Shown here one piece after another: positions 12,263 through 21,364 of a stretch of 32,882 bases of DNA (positions are counted from its first letter, which is position 1; the number at the start of each line of letters is the position of its first letter). This DNA comes from Chara braunii (Eukaryota > Streptophyta > Charophyceae > Charales > Characeae). Position numbers and translations under genes: made by a program. The DNA is taken from contig BFEA01000281.1 in the NCBI GenBank assembly GCA_003427395.1, positions 661,139-694,020 of the forward strand, read 5' to 3'. Below the pieces are notes generated by a model that saw only the letters and a list, made by a program, of their open reading frames with translations, was not told the DNA's origin and did no database searches.

Positions 12263-12750
12263 AGACACGTTCATGGCGCCTATCTTTGACGTCGCCATCG
12301 CCGGGTGGGATAGGGGGGTCGTCGCTTGTCCCGGAGAGACGGTGACTTGGGATGTGGGACGAAGGGCTGGGGCGTCGTGCATGTGCATGTTTGTCGTGCT
12401 TGTTGCTTTCTCTCGCACGGTGCTGCTTAACCATCACTTCGTTGAAGGCGGCTCACCCATCGTCATGCCGGAGTGTATATATGTCATGGGGTTTTCTATG
12501 GCATGGGGGGGCTTTCCAATTCCGTTCGCCTATTGCGGCCATGTGTCTTTCGTGTCGCTGTACTGTCCGTAGGTAGCACTCTGATTTCGTAGTCGGCGTC
12601 GTATGCTCGCCAACACGTGGCATGGTTATGGCAATGGAGGGAAGGGAGGTTCTTGCCAACGAGTCTTTGGTGGTGAAGAGGGGAGAGATGGAAGAGCGGG
12701 GAGATGGGAGAGGGGGGGGGGGGGGGGGGTTTACAAGAGGATCGGGGGGT

Positions 12751-12785
<35 letters not shown>

Positions 12786-13783
12786 AGGGGGGGGGGGCGA
12801 CGATGGCAAGGGGTGGGGATGGGTTTGGTGATCAGTCATGGGAGTGGACGTTTCAGAGATGGTGATCATCACACTCGCGGATCGGTTATCGTACGGGTGT
12901 TTCATGAAGCTTTCTTTCTTTTTTATGGAACATGGCAAATCGATGTTCGCATCCGTTTAAGCGAGCATCTAATTGTGTTGATTGATATTTCATGATGTCG
13001 ACAACTTGTTGTCGGTTCCATTTTATTCCGCTTTCATTTGCATTCACGAATGTTATGGTAAGGGGAATGGAAAGGGGTCGAGAATGCTTGCTTGAACCAA
13101 TGGATGATGACAAAGTGAGGGATGTTCATACACAACATTGCAAATGTGAGAAGGAAAGAAGGCAATAGAAATGACACACACAACGTCGTGCAATTGTTTT
13201 CTTTTTATTCGTCGTCAAATAAGAAGACAAGCCATGATATGTTGTTAGATTGTTGTCACTCGTAGTAAAAGCAGAAGATGACACACTTCGTAAAAAAAAA
13301 GCCTTCATGGCAACTTCAATCCCAACATCTAGAAAACAGAACACACACCCCCGGAATCAACTCTGACACCCAGACACATCGCGCACGGTGACAGCATACT
13401 ACACGACAACTACGATCGGCACGTGCACGCGCGTGACGTCGCCCCCGCCGACGACACGTTGGACTGCGCCATCACCAACAACCCGAGCCGTCGACACCGT
13501 CCTCACAGGTGCGCAGTACGAAAGAACACCAAACAAAATTGCCGACACACACCACCTCATGCACGCCAGCCCACAGCAAAACAGCCACCGCGACATGAAC
13601 TCCCCACTTCCACAAAACGGGGCGATACACACAACGACGACAACGCAAATGACCACCCCATCAAGGACAAGACGCCTCATGTGTCGTCCACTCCTATTTG
13701 TCGTCTGCTCCCCGTATCGTGTGCTCCGCTTTCTCGCCGCAGCCACGTCATTGCAGCCGCCCGCTCCGCACGCCTGCCCGTGT
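12263..13783. other. Intergenic part of Harbinger element with poly-G tracts
   Basis: Long G runs lie at 12,712-12,729, 12,744-12,784 and 12,787-12,797. The rest has no recognisable gene. The converging genes would need terminators here, but no clear polyadenylation signal can be assigned. Confidence 0.5.
12712..12797. repeat. Poly-G rich tract
   Basis: Three G runs of 18, 41 and 11 bases within 86 bases. Quadruplex formation is likely. The exact length is doubtful because short reads handle such runs poorly. Confidence 0.9.
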
Positions 13784-15120
13784 TCACTGCGTGCCCATTC
13801 GCTCCGCCAGTGCATCCCGCAGAATGAGCGCATCCCCCGTTGACGACTCCATACACATCGGCCTCAAGGGCCGCGGCATCCCAAGGTCCACCCTGCGACG
13901 CACACCGTTCGGCCCGACCTCCCACAGTAGATTGTCGTCGAAGGGGATCCTCGCGTCGATGAGTATGTTGTGCAGAATGCAGACAGCGACGAACTGCTGC
14001 GGCAACGTTTCCATGTTTGTCTTGTGGGAGCGAAGGAAAAACCTCCACATCCCCTTCAATTTGCCAAAAGCCCTCTCAATTGCTCCCCTCGCCATCTTCT
14101 ACTTGTTATCGAAGCGCAACTCCGACGGGTGCTGTGAGAGACTGCCATAGGGGACGAGTACCCATTCGGAGGGGGGATAACCGTTGTCGCCCAACAGATA
14201 CCTGTTCGTTTGCACACCGAAAGGCAGCATGACAGGTGGCTCAGTGAAAAGCTCCCCTACCTCCACGCGCGCCCACAGGTGGACGATCCTCACGTCATGG
14301 CAACTTCTCGGATATCCGATTAACACATCCAGCACTCGCAAGTTCAGATCGACGACGACCTGCGCCTGGACGGCGAAATAGCGTTTTCTATCGTAGTAGT
14401 CCTCCCCGGGGCAATTCGTTGGCTTGTCGATGAAGATGTGGGTGCAGTCGATGCACCCATGGCAGTTAGGGAAACCCTTGTTAGCGAAAGCGTGCAAGAC
14501 GACCGCCTTCTGCAGCCCCGTCGGCCACGATATCTTGTCGGGGTACGCACTCAGCAACGTCGCAGTTACATCCCGCACAGCGCGCAACCCAGAAGATCTA
14601 TCAATGCCGAAGCTGCATGTCCCGCTCTCGTACGTCTCCCCCGACGCCCACCTGTACAAAGCGTACGCGACAATGTGGTCAGGCTGGAAGCGCTCCCTAT
14701 AGAAAGTGACACGCCGTTGAAGGAAGGGAGACAGAGCTTCCTTGATCTCTCGGAACACACGTGGCGACATGCGCAGCTTGTGCCATAAAGTAGTCAGCCG
14801 TTGTGTCGTCGCCTTGCCCCAAATCCTCCCACGTCCCCCCTGTCCGTCGCTTCATCCACCACATGGGCGTCGCTCTCGGAAATGCTTCACACCCCATGCC
14901 GTAGCACACCTGCAGCATGGCGTCGCAAATGGCACCAGTGTCCTCTACGTCCACATTCATGCACTTCATCGTCCTCTTCCGCTGTGCGCGAATGGCCGCT
15001 CTCATCCTCCCCTCTCCTCCGCAATTGGCACCGAAACAAGATGGTGTTCACGGCCGCTGCCACCGCCATCCTCTCCGCCTTGCTCAGTGTGTCACGGCCC
15101 GCCTCCCCGTTCATGTCCAT
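13784..15120 (-). pseudogene. PIF/Harbinger transposase (HARBI1-like DDE), broken
   Basis: From the ATG at 15,120 the protein begins MDMNGEAGRDTLSKAERMAV, about 445 codons in all. A helical N-terminal region (MWWMKRRTGGTWEDL, then MSPRVFREIKEALSPFLQRR) precedes the DDE nuclease domain. The first Asp is in HGCIDCTHIF (codon 14,449-14,447), the second in LLGDNGYP, and the Glu in GAIERAFGKLKGMW, 37 residues later. All three catalytic residues survive. Frame changes near 15,003 and 14,780 and an in-frame TAG at 14,099-14,101 inactivate it. It ends LRDALAERMGTQ. The enzyme would cut and paste the element with 3-bp target duplications. It is divergent from the Myb-like gene, as usual in this superfamily. 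Confidence 0.88.
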
Positions 15121-15408
15121 CGCCGAAACTGGTACTGTCGACGTGGGCGCCGCCAAGTACAGAAGATTCCACGTGTGCTGGGGCGCACAACAGCTATGCT
15201 GCGAGTGACGACCGGAGTGCACGGCGTACACGTCGACGACAAAGGTACACCTGCGAGAGAGACGACAACGATGGCGATCGTGTGACGGCGTGTCTGCTGC
15301 TTCGGACGTGTACACGTACGTTCGACATGCCCGCCGACACACAGCCGCCACCCCGGACCCAAACACTTCCGCCGAGGAACATTGCTGCCGTCAGTCGCAA
15401 GGGACGCC

Positions 15409-15606
15409 CACACGGCAATCACTCGCTTGCGGAAATTCAAATTTTGAATTTCGAATCCATGACTGCACACCTTTTTCGTGGCCATTTTTTTTTTTTCGCC
15501 GCCAACTTTCGGATTCGCAACGCCCACCCGAGCTAGACCAACGACGTCGGCACGGACACACCTTGCTGGACCAACGACGTCGGCACGGCAATCACTCGCT
15601 TGCGTG
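15409..15606. repeat. Subterminal direct repeats at the transposase-side end
   Basis: CGGCAATCACTCGCTTGCG occurs twice (about 15,412 and 15,586), and GACCAACGACGTCGGCACGG occurs twice (about 15,537 and 15,569). Such clusters near the end of a DNA transposon may be binding sites for its Myb-like protein or transposase. Confidence 0.6.
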
Positions 15607-15743
15607 CCTTTTGGCTGAGTAAGATCAAGTGATCCATGGTCCATTGGACCCAAACACAAATCTTTTATTTCTTGTTTGGGCAAAGAATTGTAGTTCGCTA
15701 AACATTAACATTGGGCCACAGTTGCAGTCGCAAAGCCATCCGC

Positions 15744-15817
15744 CTGTTATGGCCGAGGTCACCGGTTCATCTCCGTCTGGCTGTTATGGCCGAGGTCACC
15801 GGTTCAACTCCATCTGG
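15744..15817. repeat. 37-bp tandem duplication with tRNA-promoter-like motifs
   Basis: Two exact-length units (15,744-15,780 and 15,781-15,817) contain TGGCCGAGGTCA, like a tRNA A box, and GGTTCAACTCC, like a B box. The boxes are too close for a real tRNA gene. It might derive from a SINE head. Confidence 0.55.
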
Positions 15818-16317
15818 CTGCGGATTGATTGGCTGCAATCTCTTACCTCTGAACATGAACCATAGGGCCAGCAGGTTCAAGATGGGGAGTGTTATCTTCG
15901 GGGGAATGCATGAAGTGCAATTTCAAACTGTTTTTAAGACTGCCGCGTAGTTACACCAAGAAAAAGATATGGGGGGGCGGGGGGGGGTTGAAAGAAATAA
16001 AGATATGGCTCCTTGCCTGCAGAAATCCGATAGCATGTTAATTGTTTCCTCTCAAGAAACAACTCCTTGCCCGCCAAGAGACCGACCATCAGGACGTCAA
16101 CATCTGGTAGTAGCTGCAAACAGGATCCTTCCATATGGCCCCCAGTCTGCTGGAATGTCTTCAGGTATGAGCAGTAGGCGGAGTAGCAGTAGCCGATACG
16201 ATTGACCATGAGAGATGGTGATCGGTGATTACTTTCCAAGCGACGTCCAAGATCGCCAGCCAATCTCTTTGCTGATGATATTCAAAATTTCTGGAGTCAT
16301 TTTTAGGATTGAGAACA

Positions 16318-16452
16318 TTCTCAGATGGAAATACTTTCCGGCTATTCTCAAATGAAAAGACTTTCCGGCTATTCTCAAATGAAAAGACTTTCCGGCTATT
16401 GACAAAAGAAAAGACTTTCCGGCTATTGTCAAATGAAAAGACTTTCCGGTTT
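16318..16452. repeat. 27-bp tandem repeat, five copies
   Basis: Five units of TTCTCAAATGAAAAGACTTT-CCGGCTA type fill exactly 135 bases. The first unit is the most diverged. The unit length is a multiple of three and gives a repetitive minus-strand frame, but no surrounding gene is evident. Confidence 0.9.
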
Positions 16453-16467
16453 GTTTGCAGACTCTAA

Positions 16468-16604
16468 GGGCATACTCACACTAGGCACTCAAAATCACAA
16501 AATCGCAAAATCGACGCCCAGATCAAGTGCTTGTAAGCAGAGGGCTCTATCTGGCCGCTCATTTCGTGATTTTGAGATTTTGAGGGCCTAGTGCGAGTAT
16601 GCCC
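16468..16604. mobile_element. Tourist-like MITE, 137 bp, with TAA target duplication
   Basis: The ends are GGGCATACTCACACTAGG and its near complement CCTAGTGCGAGTATGCCC, extended inward by AATCACAAAATCG-like arms. It is flanked on both sides by TAA (16,465-16,467 and 16,605-16,607), the target duplication expected for PIF/Harbinger-mobilised elements. It encodes nothing. Confidence 0.75.
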
Positions 16605-16607
16605 TAA

Positions 16608-17072
16608 GGATGACTGACCATCAGGGAGGCCAAACAGAAGGAGGGTTGCTCTTTCCAGCGGGGTGAAGTTGCAGCATTCACAGAGCAGGGACAGAAGGCC
16701 CTTCTGCTCGTGGTTCATTCTGGCGACTACCCGATCAGGGGTCCGCAGACATCTGTAGGGTATTTGGCATTGTAGAGCTCTTTGGGACGCAGGGATAAGT
16801 TGCACATACGTGGGGACCACCGTTGACAAATTTATCGGCGGCTGTTGTCGCGTTTTGGAGCCTCTGAAAGTCACCGGCGGCCGATGTGTGGGTGCGGCAC
16901 TGGTGGTTTAAAATTTTCCAACTCCTGGGGGGGAAAGCGGTGAGCCTTTGGACCAGCTCAATTTGATCACCTCTTCCGATGGGCGAGGTTTAAATCAGAT
17001 CCCGTACCCCTCCTCCAATACCTACAGCCATAGTTGTACATGTTTATCTTTTCTTCTTGGCAGGCCAGAGGA
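16608..17072. other. Unassigned spacer
   Basis: I see no gene or repeat here. Short frames on the minus strand overlap the MITE and are not convincing. Confidence 0.5.
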
Positions 17073-17432
17073 ATGGTACCCCAAAGACGAGTGGTACCCC
17101 TCCTCGCAAGTACCCTTCCTCACCAGTACCACTCCTCGCAGTGGAGGACTCGTACCCCTTCTCGCCCCGAAGGAGTTGTACCCCTTACCGCCAGTACCCC
17201 TCCTCGCACCAGAGAAGTTGTACCCCTACTCGCCAGTACACCTTGAATGATACCCCTCCTCGCCCATCCTCGCACCCGTGGTACCCCGTCTTGTACCCCT
17301 CCTTGCACCAGAGGAGTGGTACCCCTCCTCACACCACTCACACCAGAATCGTACCAAAAACCCTCCTCACACCAAAGTGGTACCCCTCCTCGCCAGTACC
17401 CCTCCTGTGCGAGGAGGGGTACCTCTCCTCCC
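17073..17432. repeat. Degenerate GTACCCCTCCTCGC minisatellite
   Basis: More than twenty loosely spaced units of GTACCCCTCCTCGCCA type with variable inserts. Many carry a KpnI-like GGTACC. The array changes orientation near 17,405, where GAGGAGGGGTACC appears. Confidence 0.8.
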
Positions 17433-17582
17433 GATTAAAGGGGAGGGTACAGATCAAGCTTCCGCTGGAGAAGGCAAACCATCCTCGTTCTGTGTAGCCC
17501 ACCACCCAGATGCAGACAATGTGTCGTCCAGGCTTTTGTTGCTTTGCAGTCTTGACCAATTAGCTCCAGGGTGGGTGACATC

Positions 17583-17705
17583 GGGCCTCGCTCCACTACT
17601 CTCAAAACGGTGCACAGCAAGAGCGAAACTTCCACTCTAACACCGAAAGATAAACCGACATGATTTTCATCTTTTGTGCATGTCGAGAGCAGTGGAGCGA
17701 GGCCC
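17583..17705. mobile_element. 123-bp MITE, copy 1
   Basis: Terminal inverted repeats are GGGCCTCGCTCCACTACTCT and GAGCAGTGGAGCGAGGCCC. It is flanked by ATC on both sides (17,580-17,582 and 17,706-17,708), a likely 3-bp target duplication. Copy 2 at 18,346 has exactly the same length. Confidence 0.75.
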
Positions 17706-17808
17706 ATCGTAAGCATTATCGACAGGTTACTTCATCCAACTACCTCTCTCCGACTCGGAAAACAATCATTGGGAGGATCACATGGCCAAATGGAATTACC
17801 CAGTCCCC

Positions 17809-17809
17809 T

Positions 17810-17885
<76 letters not shown>

Positions 17886-17902
17886 TGTGTGTGTGTGTGT
17901 TT
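17809..17902. repeat. (CT)n(GT)n microsatellite
   Basis: A CT tract runs into a GT tract. Cysteine-valine frames across it are artefacts. Confidence 0.95.
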
Positions 17903-18215
17903 GTAATGGCTGACCATCCCCTCAGACATTGCACCCAGGCAACAGGTAAGGCCTCTCCTCCTATGATCCATGCACAGTGCCACAAAATAGAACGGATGCA
18001 CAGATGCTAGCCAGTGGGCCTCCACTACACCACTTGGAATGGATTTGGAAACGATACTTGTGCAGATACATTCAGGACATTGGGTCAGGTGGAATGTATT
18101 CAGATAATGGAACAGTCTAGATGCATATGCAACGTTGTGTTGCGAAGCCAGTCCCGACCCCGACGGTATGCAGGGAAGCGGCTCCCTAACCCCCAGTTCC
18201 ACACTACCGGCTTCG

Positions 18216-18301
18216 CCGGAATACAACACCCAGTCATTATCTATGCATCTAGACTGAATGTCACCCCAAATACAGCTACAATGACCTAGCATTCTATTCG
18301 G
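18216..18301. mobile_element. Palindromic mini-element family, copy A
   Basis: The ends CCGGAATACAACACCCAGTC and (complement of the right end) CCGAATAGAATGCTAGGTC are similar. Inside are CATTAT, GATGCATCTAGACTGAATGT-like and CCCCAAATACAGCTACAATG-like blocks shared with copies near 19.04, 19.63, 20.61, 20.71 and 22.79 kb. Confidence 0.65.
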
Positions 18302-18345
18302 ATGACGACATTACTCTCAACTTCCGCAGTCTCCAAACTGTCAAA

Positions 18346-18468
18346 GGGTCTCGCTCCACTACTCTACACATGCAACAATGACAGAAAAATATGGCAGTGT
18401 ATCTGTCCATGTTCTAGCGGAAGATTCATTCTGATTTTCCACATTCGGCAGGTAGTGGAGAGAGGCCC
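18346..18468. mobile_element. 123-bp MITE, copy 2
   Basis: It begins GGGTCTCGCTCCACTACTCT and ends GTAGTGGAGAGAGGCCC, and is the same 123-base length as copy 1. The flanking triplets AAA and AAG are close to a duplication. The interior is diverged from copy 1. Confidence 0.7.
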
Positions 18469-18539
18469 AAGGAGGGGCAAACATGAAACGTTTGCAACTC
18501 CTTTCCACTTGGTTGAACGCGTTCTATAATTGTTCCCAT

Positions 18540-18785
18540 GCCCCCTAAATAAATAAATGAATAAATAAACAAATAATTTAAAATACATAAAAAAAAATCT
18601 AAAAGAATAAATAAATGAATCAAATTTAATAATAAATACTCAATTTGTTCCATCATGATGCCCGCTAAATAAATAAATCAATAAATATTAAAATAAACAA
18701 ATAATTTAAAATAAACAAATAATTTAAAATAAATAAATAAATCTAAAATAATAAATAAATATGAATAATAAATAAAAAATATTCA
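18540..18785. repeat. (AAAT)n tetranucleotide-rich tract
   Basis: Roughly 245 bases of AAAT/AATA repeats, with the phrase ATGCCC-C/G-CTAAATAAATAA appearing twice, so part of the tract is itself duplicated. Confidence 0.85.
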
Positions 18786-18874
18786 ATTTGTCCCAAGTGG
18801 GCCGGATTGACCAGGCACCTCCCTCCTTCGGAATGCAACCCCAAGTGCAGCCAGCTGTTCTTACAGAATTTTTA

Positions 18875-18950
18875 CTTTTTTTACTTTCTTTTTCTTTTTC
18901 TTTTTTTACCTTTTCTTTTCTTTTCTTTTTTTGCTCTTTTTTTTTTATAC
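18875..18950. repeat. Pyrimidine tract, T/C simple repeat
   Basis: TTTTC-like repeats that give a Phe/Ser-rich or Lys/Glu-rich artefactual frame. Confidence 0.85.
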
Positions 18951-19045
18951 AGAATTCCAAAAATAGCACAAAGGACAGTAAACACAGCTGCGCTGTGCAC
19001 AAACAATTTGAAAGAAAGATAACATTTCGGCCGTCTTTACTTGCA

Positions 19046-19136
19046 CAGAACATACGATCATTACAGCTGGATTTGGGCCACCTTTCAGTCCAGATGCAGC
19101 TATAATGAGTATTAATGACCATAATACATTCTACTA
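19046..19136. mobile_element. Palindromic mini-element family, copy D
   Basis: The core ATCATTACAGCTGGATTTGG, then TTTCAGTCCAGATGCAGCTA and TAATGA, matches the family in the same order as the 22.79-kb copy. The outer arms (AGAACATACG and CATTCTACTAG) are diverged. Confidence 0.6.
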
Positions 19137-19191
19137 GGCCGGAAGATGGCTCAGGGAACAGAAGGAGAAGGAAGGAGCTCAGCAAAACTGA

Positions 19192-19312
19192 GGGCATACT
19201 CACACTAGCACTTTTTTAGAAAGCTCTACATGTGATTGCCAGTCAGATTCATCAGCACCCGGCTGGAATTGCAGTCAGATGCATTTCGGAGAGTGCTATT
19301 GTGAGCATGCCC
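19192..19312. mobile_element. GGGCATACTCACACT-type MITE, second copy
   Basis: The ends GGGCATACTCACACTAGCAC and GTGCTATTGTGAGCATGCCC are inverted repeats. The terminal sequence matches the 16,468-16,604 element, but the interior differs. The flanking triplets are TGA and TCA, so no target duplication is visible. Confidence 0.65.
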
Positions 19313-19627
19313 TCAGAATGGCTTGGGAAAAGAGAAAAGAAAGGAAAAAAAAAAGTCTTTGGCCATGTCAGCAATCAGCACAGCTTGGAGGGATGCACAT
19401 CTACTCTGTTTTCTTTCCTGAAAATGAGCATTTCATTGGTTACAAGTTATAACTTGGAAAAAAAAAAAAAAAAAAGTAGTCGGTCTGAACATGAGTGGAA
19501 ACTCCGCAAGTTCCCATTGGCCTCGTCTGTGTGCTATTTTTGATTTTTTTTTTTTTTTTTTTGTGCTTTTTCTTCAATTCTAATTTTAGTATGCCATTTA
19601 ACATATGGTAATCATTTGGCACCAGAC

Positions 19628-19720
19628 CCACTTATAGAATGCCTGGTCATTATCAATGTATCGAGACTGAAAATTCCCACAATTACAGCTATAATGAAGA
19701 AGACCAGGCATTCTACTTGG
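19628..19720. mobile_element. Palindromic mini-element family, copy C
   Basis: Inverted ends CCACTTATAGAATGCCTGGTC and GACCAGGCATTCTACTTGG enclose TATCAATGTATCGAGACTGA and ACAGCTATAATGA. The TIRs are long and well matched, so this may be a young copy. Confidence 0.65.
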
Positions 19721-19804
19721 TTGAAGACGACGGTAGGAGTTTCCTAGATGTCTCTGACTGCGTCTGCGGCCCGTCGTCGATGTATCTGACAGCAATAACG
19801 TTCG

Positions 19805-19848
19805 AATACCACTTTAAAATGCCCCAGTGTGAATACGCCCTAACAGGT
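19805..19848. mobile_element. Right end of a GGGCATACTCACACT-type MITE
   Basis: AATGCCCCAGTGTGAATACGCCCTAA resembles the terminal repeat of the 16.47-kb MITE, including the TAA at the end. No matching left end was found nearby, so this is a fragment. Confidence 0.4.
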
Positions 19849-19984
19849 TGAACACATGCACAGCAAAGGTTTACCCAAAGGCTGTACAGCAGCAAACAAC
19901 ATGCTCGATGTCGATCCTAATCAGGCCATCAGCATCGCAACAAGTCGGGGGGGGGGGGAAGAAAAAAGCGCATTGTGGCAACGA

Positions 19985-20090
19985 TAAGAAACGAGGAGGG
20001 AGAGGTAGAGGCAAATGGAGAGGGAGAGGGGAGAGGGGAGAGGGAGGGGGGAGAGAGAGAGAGAGGGAGGAAGGGGGGGAGGAGGCGCGG
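19985..20090. repeat. Purine (GA)-rich tract
   Basis: GAGAGGGAGAGG-like low complexity. Arg/Glu/Gly-rich frames here are not genes. Confidence 0.85.
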
Positions 20091-20210
20091 TGAAGAGTCG
20101 CATTGCGAAAACCTTTTCCACCCACGTGATATGGTCGTTCACATGGTGCCAATCCGCCGCCAATGCCCGCCACTGTCATTGGCAACCAGCCCACCTTAGC
20201 CTGCACGCGA

Positions 20211-20370
20211 GCAGGTCCCACTGCCAAAGAGAGACTGAATTAAGCGTCTGAATCTGGATGGTGTCTATGCAGAGATGCTGAAAAGACAATCAAATCAAAT
20301 CAGTCGCGATTTTTTCTGCGTCTTCTGCAAACACGTCCAGATTCAGGCGTCAAGTCCAATCCTTTTTTTG
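20211..20370. mobile_element. MITE-like inverted repeat, relative of the 0.97-kb element
   Basis: Left arm: GGTCCCACTGCCAAAGAG, then GCGTCTGAATCTGGATG. Right arm complement: GGATTGGACTTGACGCCTGA, then ATCTGGACGTGTTTGCAGA. The order and sequence of arm blocks match 969-1130, with an interior that also shows CTGCA-type pairing. Confidence 0.6.
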
Positions 20371-20614
20371 TTCCCTTTTTTTTTTGTTAAACGTCCGTCA
20401 GGGCTAAGACAGTGGGTGGTAAGAGCCTCCCCCCCCNCCCCCCCCCCAACCCCACCCCATAATAGAAGAAGCCTTGCTTCGGACGGCTCCCTTTCTATTG
20501 GTGGCGGCCATCACCTGCTGGAAATCGAGTCCGGCGTTCGTTGACAAATGCAATTGTAGCTCACAGTCGTGCCCCCAGCAAAATGCCTACCATCTTCAAC
20601 CAACCCCCCGCCCC

Positions 20615-20669
20615 GGTCATTATCGCCGTACCTGGAGTGAAAGTTGCACCAAATGCAGCTATCATGACC
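20615..20669. mobile_element. Palindromic mini-element family, copy E
   Basis: GGTCATTATCGCCGTACCTG starts the copy and AAATGCAGCTATCATGACC ends it. It has the family order but only the inner 55 bases. Confidence 0.55.
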
Positions 20670-20707
20670 GCTGTTCCGTTCGGGGGAAGACACTAGTATG
20701 ATATCAA

Positions 20708-20779
20708 CGTACGGTCATTATAATTTATAACGGTATTTAGACTGAAAGGTACCCGAAATTCAGCTATAATTACCGTACG
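20708..20779. mobile_element. Palindromic mini-element family, copy F
   Basis: CGTACGGTCATTATA and TATAATTACCGTACG form the ends, with TTTAGACTGAAAGGTACCCG inside. Copies E and F are less than 40 bases apart. Confidence 0.55.
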
Positions 20780-20956
20780 ATGTGTCCCGGGAATGAAGGT
20801 AGTTGTAGCTCTGCTCAATCGTTCACCCGGAACTCCACTTCTGGGACCCCTGTTCCGCGGAGGGTATGTGTGTGACCTGGCCTGCTTGGCTGTGCAGGCA
20901 CTGAGGCCCAGGCCTTCGGGGTACACCCTGCCATATAATTCCTTTAATTTGCTGGG

Positions 20957-20990
20957 ACTGGGACTGGGACTGGGACTTGACTTACTAGAG
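20957..20990. repeat. (CTGGGA)n hexanucleotide repeat
   Basis: About five CTGGGA units giving Leu-Gly repeats in a frame I do not regard as a gene. Confidence 0.8.
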
Positions 20991-21326
20991 CCACCGTTTT
21001 TCGGTTATGTGCTCTTGTACGTGAACTTCATGGAGATACTCTGCTGCATGTGGCTCCGAACGTGTTTGATGCTGGGGGCTTTTTGGGCCCGCGCTCTGCG
21101 CTGTCGGTCTGTGCACTTCAATTGCCCACTGATCCCTTGCTTTTGTGCCTTGCACACTCTTCGCCATTCCCCTCGCTATTCGTTTGGTGGTTGCATCCCG
21201 CAACCGTATGGCGTTTGCTGGTCTCCCTGCTGCTCTACCTGAGCTACGTTTCCGTTCCTTGTCCTCTCGCGTTGAGCTGCGTTGAGGAAGGGATTAGACG
21301 GAGGGGGGCATTCGATGGTAGTGGGG
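20991..21326. other. Unassigned spacer
   Basis: Long open frames exist (for example 20,793-21,242 on plus), but they have no recognisable domain and are rich in Cys and Leu from composition. I see no supported gene. Confidence 0.45.
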
Positions 21327-21364
21327 CTGTCTCTTATACACATCTAGATGTGTATAAGAGACGG
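21327..21364. other. Nextera mate-pair junction adapter (assembly contaminant)
   Basis: The sequence is the Tn5 mosaic end CTGTCTCTTATACACATCT followed directly by its inverse AGATGTGTATAAGAGACGG. The standard Illumina Nextera mate-pair junction is these two 19-mers back to back. Only the second-last base differs (G for A). It is not biological. The translated THLDVYKR peptide is a known hallmark of this contamination. Sequence left and right of it may come from genomic points several kilobases apart. Confidence 0.97.

Larger units (their letters stand above)
6351..15622. mobile_element. Decayed PIF/Harbinger-type DNA transposon, proposed span
   Basis: The span holds a Myb/SANT-like gene, an unknown accessory gene and a DDE transposase in opposite orientation, the layout known for PIF/Harbinger elements plus one extra gene. 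Its composition is clearly more GC-rich than the flanks. Candidate ends are TTA followed by GCCCAAAAGACACC at 6351 and GTGCCTTTTGGCTGAG followed by TAA at 15,604-15,622. The two ends match imperfectly as inverted repeats, and TTA versus TAA is not an exact target duplication, so the boundaries are tentative. All three genes are broken, so the copy is not autonomous. Confidence 0.45.

Noticed and set aside
15744-15817. Pair of tRNA genes
   Set aside because: A-box-like and B-box-like motifs are about ten bases apart with no cloverleaf possible.
16318-16452. CRISPR-like array
   Set aside because: The 27-base units are contiguous without spacers, and the genome is eukaryotic.
17660-18292. Frames with Cys-Val or His-Thr repeats
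   Set aside because: They are translations of the (CT)n(GT)n microsatellite.
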